A stretch of 19,528 nt of DNA from Bacteroidales bacterium UBA3623. Its GTDB lineage: Bacteria; Bacteroidota; Bacteroidia; Bacteroidales; UBA932. Positions within the stretch are counted from its first letter, which is position 1; each line of letters begins with the position of its first letter. The position numbers were made by a program, and so were the translations under genes. Below, in pieces: positions 14,468 to 19,528 of this stretch. The notes under the pieces are model-generated. The model saw only the letters and a list, made by a program, of their open reading frames with translations, did not search any database and was not told the origin of the DNA. The DNA is taken from contig DFLI01000143.1 in NCBI GenBank assembly GCA_002373715.1, positions 12,170 through 31,697 on the forward strand. The letters run 5' to 3'.

Positions 14468-15301
14468 ATGAAAAAATTAGCTCTCGTTCTGGCAGCCCTT
14501 CTGCCTCTGTTCACGGCCTGTAAACAGGAACCGGCCACTGTAAAAGTCATGTCCTATAATATCCGCTACGGCACGGCCAATGACGGAGACCACGTGTGGC
14601 CCAATCGCCGCGAGGCTGCCGCCGCCATGGTGATGGACCAGCACCCGCTGGTATTCGGCGTGCAGGAAGCCCTGGACTTCCAGCTGGAATATCTGCAGGA
14701 AAACTGCCCCGGCTATAAGTATGTAGGAGTAGGCCGTGAGGACGGTGTGTCCGATGGAGAGCACATGGCTGTTTTCTACGACAGCGAAAGGGCCGAACTG
14801 GAGAACTGGGGCACCTACTGGCTGTCCGAAACGCCCGAGGTCCCTTCCTACGGCTGGGATGCCGCCTGCAAGCGCACCGCCACTTGGACGCTCATCAAAG
14901 ACCTCACCACCGGCAAGCACTTCTATTTTGTGAATACGCACCTGGACCACGTGGGTAAGGAAGCCCGCCGCAACGGCCTCATCCTGCTGGTAGAGCGCAT
15001 CGGCGCCATGAACCCCGAAGGCTATCCCATGATCCTGTGCGGAGACTTTAACGTCTATCCCACAGACCCTTGCCTGAACGACCTGAGGGACCTCATGCAG
15101 GACGCCCGCCAGACGGCCGTAGAAACAGACCCCGGCACCACCTGGCACGACTGGGGTAAGGTAGACGGCACCCCAGGCATAGACTACATCTTCTACAAGG
15201 GATTCAACAGCTGCCTCAGCTTCCAGCGCGTTACCAAGGAGTACGAAGGCCGTCCCTACGTGTCGGACCACTATCCCGTCACCGCCATCCTGGAATACTA
15301 G
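14468..15301 (+). CDS. Endonuclease/exonuclease/phosphatase-family lipoprotein
   Basis: This is a 277-residue exported lipoprotein (signal MKKLALVLAALLPLFTAC, C18) of the DNase I-like EEP superfamily, probably a metal-dependent phosphodiesterase or phosphatase in the periplasm or at the cell surface. Catalytic motifs are complete: SYNIRYG (N31), GVQEAL (metal-binding E67), NTHLDHVG (H158), GDFN (D193, N195), GIDYIF (D239) and SDHYPV (D267, H268). The WLSETP and TATW segments are typical of the Bacteroidota branch of this family. Members act on nucleic acids, phospholipids or sugar phosphates, and the substrate cannot be decided here. The start at the ATG 14468 gives the signal peptide; a TTG 33 nt upstream overlaps the promoter. 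The gene is monocistronic, bounded by its own promoter and the terminator at 15389-15420. Confidence 0.92.
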   Translation: MKKLALVLAALLPLFTACKQEPATVKVMSYNIRYGTANDGDHVWPNRREAAAAMVMDQHPLVFGVQEALDFQLEYLQENCPGYKYVGVGREDGVSDGEHMAVFYDSERAELENWGTYWLSETPEVPSYGWDAACKRTATWTLIKDLTTGKHFYFVNTHLDHVGKEARRNGLILLVERIGAMNPEGYPMILCGDFNVYPTDPCLNDLRDLMQDARQTAVETDPGTTWHDWGKVDGTPGIDYIFYKGFNSCLSFQRVTKEYEGRPYVSDHYPVTAILEY

Positions 15302-15388
15302 TGGGTGCGGTAGGTGGTCCAAATTTTGGCAGACTAACCGCAAAAACCTACCCAAAACGCGGTAGGTGGTCCCAAGAATTGCAGACTA

Positions 15389-15420
15389 ACCGCAGGGGAT
15401 CCCCTGCGGTTTTTGTTTTT
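15389..15420 (+). terminator. Perfect-palindrome rho-independent terminator
   Basis: Positions 15389-15410 are a perfect 22-bp palindrome (left half ACCGCAGGGGA), followed by TTTT-G-TTTTT (15411-15420). It ends the EEP lipoprotein transcript. Its left foot is the last five bases of repeat unit 2, and its T-tract supplies the -33 box of the next promoter. Confidence 0.88.
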
Positions 15421-15442
15421 AGGCGGTTTTGGAGTATATTTG
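15412..15442 (+). promoter_or_regulatory. Promoter of the fimbrillin-like/C10 protease/BACON operon
   Basis: TTTG (15412-15415, in the terminator T-tract), 19 nt, then TATATTTG (15435-15442): an exact Bacteroidota-type promoter. GCGGTT (15423-15428) and AACCGC (15456-15461), the ends of repeat unit 3, flank the -7 box symmetrically and could be an operator. The ATG follows 21 nt after the -7 box. Confidence 0.85.
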
Positions 15443-15463
15443 TGAAAACCAAACTAACCGCTT

Positions 15464-16666
15464 ATGAAATTGCGTAGCCTTCTGCAAGTGGCTATTGTTT
15501 CTGCCACGGCATTATTTGCAGTTCAGTGCAAAAACGCCGAGCAGGATGGGTCTGCCGCCCAACAGGCCCAAGGAAAGCAAATAACCATTACAGCTTCCCT
15601 TGAACAGCCCACTATTACAAAAACTTCACTATCTTCCGAGAACAAGGTGCTCTGGAGTGCTGGAGACCAGATAAAAGTGTACAATGCCAGTCACCCTTCA
15701 GGTGCGGTGTACACCTTGTCGTCCGGTTCCGGAACCTCTCTGGGAGAATTTTCCGGAGACAACATTGGAGACGGACCGTACTATGCCATCTATCCGGCGG
15801 ATGCTGGAGGCACACTGGGTGAAACCGGTATAGCCGTTACTCTGCCCAAAGAGCAGGGCTATGTGGCCGGAAGCTTTGGCAGTGGCGCCGCCGTGTCCAT
15901 TGCTCAGGCAGAAAATATTGGCAATTTTTCCTTCAGAAATGTATTGGGCGGCGTTTCCTTCCAGGTAGCGTCGGACAAGGCCTTCTCGGCCATACGGCTC
16001 CAGACAAAAGGCGAAGAAGCCCTGAATGGTGCCGGAACGGTGAAAATGAGCGAAGGCGGCGTGCCCCAGCTTACTATGGCCGATAGGACATCTGACGAAG
16101 GTAGTTTCCTTTATTTGAAATGCCCGGCCGAAGGAGCCAGCGCTTCTTCCTTCGTGCTTATGCTACCCCCGGGCTCCTTTGAGAGCGGTTTTATGGTAGA
16201 ATTCCTGGACAAGGAAGGGAATGTAATGTTCAAGAGCGCCAAGGCCGATGTTAATAAAGTGGTGCGCTCCTCCATTGTGGACATGCCTGCCAGCACCTAT
16301 ACTCCTACGTACAAGGCCGCCTTCTTTGAGAGTGACAGCTTCGGCTTCTTCCCGGCCATTGGCGCCGCGGCAGAGCTGGGAACTCCACTCTCTTATGATG
16401 AAGCCGCGGGCCAGTATGCTTTCAAGAATACGGACGACCAGCGCTATGTGCGTGTTCAGAACCTTTCCCAAGGCTTCTATGCCGCCATCACCACGCCCAA
16501 GGTAATGGCCCTGGGCGGCACCTATGAGGTGACGGTGGAGAAAGTTGAAGGCTCCTCGCTCACCTCTTCCAAAGCCAACTATATCGCTGTCCAAAAAACA
16601 GGAGACCGTGTGTGGCTGGTGAATCCTGAGGATAATACAGGTATCATTCAAAAGATGGAGGACTAA
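15464..16666 (+). CDS. Fimbrillin-like (Mfa_like_1-type) lipoprotein
   Basis: This 400-residue lipoprotein has a signal peptide ending FAVQC (C22). After a short Gln/Ala-rich linker it has ITKTSLSSENKVLWSAGDQI (52-70 region). This is the K-T-x-L then W-S-x-G-D signature of the fimbrillin-like Mfa_like_1 family, beta-sandwich proteins that form or decorate surface fibres in Bacteroidales. The remaining sequence (YYAIYPAD, NVLGGVSFQV, FLYLKCPAE, SSFVLMLPPGSFESGF) fits the same two-sandwich layout. A C-terminal domain of about 110 residues (from TYTPTYKAAFF) is not recognised. It is the first gene of an operon with a C10 protease, whose ATG follows after 3 nt. It might be a structural surface protein, or a partner or substrate of the protease; the sequence does not decide. 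Confidence 0.75.
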   Translation: MKLRSLLQVAIVSATALFAVQCKNAEQDGSAAQQAQGKQITITASLEQPTITKTSLSSENKVLWSAGDQIKVYNASHPSGAVYTLSSGSGTSLGEFSGDNIGDGPYYAIYPADAGGTLGETGIAVTLPKEQGYVAGSFGSGAAVSIAQAENIGNFSFRNVLGGVSFQVASDKAFSAIRLQTKGEEALNGAGTVKMSEGGVPQLTMADRTSDEGSFLYLKCPAEGASASSFVLMLPPGSFESGFMVEFLDKEGNVMFKSAKADVNKVVRSSIVDMPASTYTPTYKAAFFESDSFGFFPAIGAAAELGTPLSYDEAAGQYAFKNTDDQRYVRVQNLSQGFYAAITTPKVMALGGTYEVTVEKVEGSSLTSSKANYIAVQKTGDRVWLVNPEDNTGIIQKMED

Positions 16667-16669
16667 GCC

Positions 16670-18502
16670 ATGAAAAAGACTGTTCTTACCCTCATGCTCT
16701 TAGGGCTCGCTACCGGGCTCTTTGCCGGTCCTGTTACGCCTGAAAAGGCCCTTCAGGTGGCCGAGAAGGTATTTTCCACCCGTAGCACCAAGGCTGCCGG
16801 GGGCCTCCATATTATCTGGGACGGAGAAACGGAAGCCACCAAGGCCGATGGCCAGGACCCTGCCTTTTATGTGGTGGGCCGCGACGGTGGCGGATTTGTC
16901 ATTGTTGCCGGTAACGACAACGTGCGCCCGGTGTTGGCCCTTTCCTTCGATAATAACTTTGCCGTAGAAGGCATGCCGGAGAATGTGCGCTATTGGATGG
17001 ATAAGATTAAAAGGTATGCACGCAGCGCCACGCAGGCCACACCGGAGGTGGTGGCCCAGTGGGATGCCTTTGCTCAAACCAAGGGATATATCTATCCGGA
17101 AGCGGGTATTACTGACGAGTTTATGGACTCCCGCACGTATGAGTGGAACCAGGATGCCCCCGCGAACTTGAAATGCCCCACGGTTCCGGGAGAAAGTAAA
17201 CAAGCTTACTGTGGCTGCCTGCCCCTGGCCTTTTCCATGATTATGACTTGGTTTGGCTATCCCGAAAAAGGTGTGGGAACGGTGCCAAGCTATGTATCCT
17301 TCGAAGGAGAATCTAACGAATATACCATTCCGGAGCATGATTTGGGCACGGTATATAGATGGGAAGAATTGCAGCAGCTGAAGACCAAGGAGTTATTTTA
17401 CGGATCTAAGTCCTCTGACTTGGGAGAAAACCTGGGCCAGCTGGTGTATGATGTGGGAACCATCATGCAGGTAGACTATAGCTCTGAGGGAACTGGAGGA
17501 TACACATACAGACTGGAAGAGCTTGTTCAATATATGGGCTATTCCAAGAGAGCAGTGGAGAAAAACTATGACAGTGGTTATCCTGCCTGGACGTGGGACC
17601 AGATGCTCAAGGACGAAGTAACCAAGCACCCTGTTTATTATAGTGGTTATTCTGAGAAGTCCGATGCTCATCCCGATGTGTCCGATGGAGGTCATGCATA
17701 CGTCCTGGACGGTTATGCCTTTCACAATACTTCTGAGTTGGTATTTCATTTTAACTTTGGTTGGGGAGGTAACTGCAATGGTTATTATTCTTCCGACTAC
17801 CAGTATGTTGTCCGAACTAACGATGAGTTGTGCTTTGATTATGTCACTGCCGTTTTCGATTTCGAGCCCGACCCGGCTGGAAGCTCTACTTTCCTAAGGA
17901 AGTTGGATTATCTGTATGATGGGATTTCGGCAAAAGATGTTAATAACCAATTAAAGGTGTATGCCAATTATCTGCACAATGCGGGATCAGCTACTTTCAA
18001 CGGAATGCTGTCACTGTTTAGGATAGATAAAAACGGAACCCGGGAAGCGCAACCCATAGATGAGCACCACATTAACGATGTCGAACCCGGTATTTCCTAC
18101 TATGGCGGAGATTGGGGCTGGAGCTTTACAATTTCTTATCCTGCAAATGTCTGTTTGGGAGACAGACTGGCCTACTACTATAAGGCGGACGAAGAGGAAG
18201 AGTACTACTTAATAGGCTTGGTTAATCCCGCCCGGGGACTGGAAGAGTATCCGCTGGCGCCGGCAGCTTTTATTAAGACGGAATCGGCCTATTCAGTTGG
18301 AGACTATTTCTACTTCCTGCTTATTAATCATGGCTATTCATATAAGGATGCCATATGGTCCATTACAGATCCTGCCGGTAATACAACCATCTATAATCAA
18401 GACGATGGCGGGATGAAACTAACCACATCCGGCAAGTATAAGATAAAGGTGACGCCGGTAGAGGGAGAGGAAAGTATTGTTGCAGTTATTAACGTAAAGT
18501 AG
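16670..18502 (+). CDS. C10-family (streptopain-like) secreted cysteine protease
   Basis: This 610-residue preproenzyme has a signal peptide MKKTVLTLMLLGLATGLFA. A propeptide of the C10/Spi type follows (VTPEKALQVAEKVFSTRS, then FYVVGRDGGGFVIVAGND). The catalytic domain begins near residue 150: YCGCLPLAFSMIMTWFGYP carries the nucleophile C183, GGHAYVLDGY the catalytic H342, and FHFNFGWGGNCNGYYS the conserved W365. The Cys block differs from the usual GCVATAMAQ, and the Trp block has NFGW instead of NWGW, so this is a divergent member with the catalytic pair retained. Residues about 400-610 are beta-rich extra domains (WSITDPAGNTT, GKYKIKVTPVEG). No type IX sorting domain is obvious. Codons in roughly 17300-18480 look more A/T-ending than in neighbours, perhaps from transfer. 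It is flanked by exported lipoproteins in one operon. Confidence 0.9.
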   Translation: MKKTVLTLMLLGLATGLFAGPVTPEKALQVAEKVFSTRSTKAAGGLHIIWDGETEATKADGQDPAFYVVGRDGGGFVIVAGNDNVRPVLALSFDNNFAVEGMPENVRYWMDKIKRYARSATQATPEVVAQWDAFAQTKGYIYPEAGITDEFMDSRTYEWNQDAPANLKCPTVPGESKQAYCGCLPLAFSMIMTWFGYPEKGVGTVPSYVSFEGESNEYTIPEHDLGTVYRWEELQQLKTKELFYGSKSSDLGENLGQLVYDVGTIMQVDYSSEGTGGYTYRLEELVQYMGYSKRAVEKNYDSGYPAWTWDQMLKDEVTKHPVYYSGYSEKSDAHPDVSDGGHAYVLDGYAFHNTSELVFHFNFGWGGNCNGYYSSDYQYVVRTNDELCFDYVTAVFDFEPDPAGSSTFLRKLDYLYDGISAKDVNNQLKVYANYLHNAGSATFNGMLSLFRIDKNGTREAQPIDEHHINDVEPGISYYGGDWGWSFTISYPANVCLGDRLAYYYKADEEEEYYLIGLVNPARGLEEYPLAPAAFIKTESAYSVGDYFYFLLINHGYSYKDAIWSITDPAGNTTIYNQDDGGMKLTTSGKYKIKVTPVEGEESIVAVINVK

Positions 18503-18506
18503 GAGG
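18501..18506 (+). promoter_or_regulatory. Strong Shine-Dalgarno sequence
   Basis: AGGAGG overlaps the TAG stop of the protease gene and lies 6 nt before the ATG at 18513. A second in-frame ATG at 18507 touches the AGGAGG and is therefore less likely. Strong Shine-Dalgarno sequences are uncommon in Bacteroidota, and the other genes here lack one. Confidence 0.6.
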
Positions 18507-18512
18507 ATGGCT

Positions 18513-19528
18513 ATGAAAAAGATTTGGATTATTCTGGTATCGGCTCTAGCCCTCACCCTTGCTTGCAACAAACCCGAGGAAGATAACCCGAAGCCCCAGC
18601 CGGATCCGCCGGCAACGCCCAAAATAGAAATCCCGGCCGAGAGCCAGGCCATTTTCTCGCAAGGCATCAGCCTTAGTGCGGGAACGGCGGCTCAGAGCCA
18701 GACGTTGAAATTTACCACCACCGCCGATTGGAGTACCAATGTGGTATATGTCAAATCCTCCAGCTGGCTTTCCGTTCAACCTATCGGTGGCAAAGCCGGC
18801 ACGGTAACCATGACGGTTACAGCCCAGCCCAATACCGACACAAAGGATCGCGAAGCTTCCGTCACCATCACCTGCGGAACCGTGTCTCAAAAGTTCACGG
18901 TAAAACAGGCCGGAGTGCCCATCGTAGACGTAACATCCGTCACTTTGGATAAAACAACCTTGGCTCTGGTGGAGGGAGAGGAAGCCACGCTCACTGCTAC
19001 GGTGGCGCCGGATAACGCGACAGACAAAACTGTCACCTGGAGCACTTCAGATGCTTCCATCGCCACTGTGGCCGATGGCAAGGTGACCGCCGTGAAAGAA
19101 GGTCAGGCTACCATTACCGCGAAGGCCGGTGACAAATCGGCCACCTGTACGGTGACTGTAACCAAGGCCGAAGTGCCCGTCAAAGACATTACCGTAGAGC
19201 CCACCTCTCTGGAGATGGTGGAGGGTGACGAGGCCACCATTACGGCCACCGTCACTCCTGCAGACGCCACGAATCCTACCGTAAGCTGGAGTTCTTCCGA
19301 TGAAAGCGTTGCCACCGTGGATGGCGGCAAGGTGACCGCCGTGAAGGAAGGCACCGCCACCATTACCGCGAAGGCCGGTGACAAATCGGCCACCTGTGCA
19401 GTTACCGTGGCCAAGAAGGTGATTGCCGTTACGGGAATCACTCTGGACAAGCCCACTCTTTCCCTGACCGAAGGACAGGAAGCACAGTTGACAGCCACCG
19501 TTACGCCCGATAATGCAACGGATAAGAC
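18513..19528 (+). CDS. BACON and Big_2 repeat lipoprotein (runs off the right edge)
   Basis: This is a surface or periplasmic lipoprotein, 338 codons visible with no stop before the window end. The signal MKKIWIILVSALALTLAC has lipobox LTLAC (C18), followed by a Pro/Asp-rich linker (residues 20-36). Residues about 45-134 are a BACON domain, with ADWSTNV, SSSWLSVQP and a final KFTVKQAG; this fold often mediates glycan or mucin contact. From residue 141 come bacterial Ig-like group 2 (Big_2) repeats of 83 residues: 141-223, 224-306 and the beginning of a third. Each has the pattern EGxEATxTATV, DNATDKTVTWSTSD, KVTAVKEGxATITAKAGD. The architecture suggests an adhesin or stalk that holds an outer domain away from the cell; that domain, if any, is beyond the window. 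It is the third gene of the C10 operon. Confidence 0.9.
   Translation, partial: MKKIWIILVSALALTLACNKPEEDNPKPQPDPPATPKIEIPAESQAIFSQGISLSAGTAAQSQTLKFTTTADWSTNVVYVKSSSWLSVQPIGGKAGTVTMTVTAQPNTDTKDREASVTITCGTVSQKFTVKQAGVPIVDVTSVTLDKTTLALVEGEEATLTATVAPDNATDKTVTWSTSDASIATVADGKVTAVKEGQATITAKAGDKSATCTVTVTKAEVPVKDITVEPTSLEMVEGDEATITATVTPADATNPTVSWSSSDESVATVDGGKVTAVKEGTATITAKAGDKSATCAVTVAKKVIAVTGITLDKPTLSLTEGQEAQLTATVTPDNATDK
19080..19397 (+). repeat. Near-identical DNA blocks in the Big_2 repeats
   Basis: The coding repeat has a 249-nt period. A 39-nt stretch at 19110-19148 is identical to 19359-19397, and the 17 nt from 19080 and 19329 are also identical. The N-terminal halves of repeats 1 and 2 differ clearly, so the identity is confined to the C-terminal half of each repeat. 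Confidence 0.85.

Larger units (their letters stand above)
15307..15461 (+). repeat. Three GCGGT...ACTAACCGC repeat units
   Basis: Unit 1 (15307-15341) and unit 2 (15359-15393) are 35 bp each, with 30 of 35 positions identical. The shared parts are GCGGTAGGTGGTCC at the start and GCAGACTAACCGC at the end; the five differences all fall in the middle. Unit 3 (15423-15461, 39 bp) keeps the ends GCGGT and ACTAACCGC but has a different centre that holds the -7 box of the next promoter. The ends of every unit (GCGGT/ACCGC) are complementary. Between units 1 and 2, ACCTACC (15346-15352) is the inverse of GGTAGGT (15361-15367) inside unit 2. No coding potential is evident. Confidence 0.85.

Noticed and set aside
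15307..15393. Two 35-bp repeats as a CRISPR array
   Set aside because: Only two copies, a 17-nt spacer that is too short, imperfect repeats and no cas genes nearby.
15307..15461. Integron attC-like sites
   Set aside because: The complementary ends GCGGT/ACCGC do not fit the attC core-site pattern, and there is no integrase or gene-cassette organisation.

Overview
The window looks like chromosomal DNA of a GC-rich gut-type Bacteroidota, most likely order Bacteroidales. Genus is not determinable here; an Alistipes/Rikenellaceae-like lineage would fit the GC content. Evidence: promoters of the Bacteroidota type (TTTG or TTG, 19-20 nt, then TAnnTTTG); many lipoproteins with a Cys near residue 17-22; protein families typical of the group (Mfa/Fim fimbrial proteins, DUF3575, BACON and Big_2 domains, C10 peptidase, GH95 fucosidase); and a tRNA gene without encoded CCA.

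Layout. (1) 1-1124, minus: N-terminal 374 codons of the translational GTPase TypA/BipA. (2) 1125-1422: intergenic region with the typA promoter, a perfect 14-bp inverted repeat around a 76-nt segment, and a minus-strand terminator. (3) 1423-4280, plus: three overlapping genes for a lipoprotein with an HELAH zinc-peptidase motif, a DUF3575 outer-membrane-type protein and a FimB/Mfa2-like lipoprotein. This is probably a surface/fimbria-related unit. (4) 4289-4452: tRNA-Leu(CAG) with promoter and terminator. (5) 4450-8611, plus: a two-domain acyltransferase (PlsC-like plus OlsB/GlsB-like), then a secreted GH95 alpha-L-fucosidase. (6) 14402-8608, minus: a four-gene operon for a membrane-anchored protein of unknown function, a long-chain acyl-CoA synthetase, a dCMP deaminase and an S41 C-terminal processing protease. 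(7) 14468-15301, plus: a lipoprotein endonuclease/exonuclease/phosphatase-family protein. (8) 15302-15463: an unusual intergenic region with three GCGGT...ACTAACCGC units, a perfect-palindrome terminator and a promoter. (9) 15464-19528, plus: an operon of a fimbrillin-like lipoprotein, a C10 (streptopain-family) cysteine protease and a BACON/Big_2 repeat lipoprotein cut by the window end.

Two clusters (1423-4280 and 15464-19528) encode exported proteins and each pairs a protease-type protein with fimbria- or adhesin-type lipoproteins. The central part is lipid, nucleotide and glycan metabolism plus envelope proteolysis. No phage, transposase, CRISPR array or recombinase gene is visible. The least explained structures are non-coding: the 14-bp inverted repeat upstream of the metallopeptidase operon, the triple repeat before the C10 operon, and two places where a terminator T-tract also supplies the -33 box of the next promoter.
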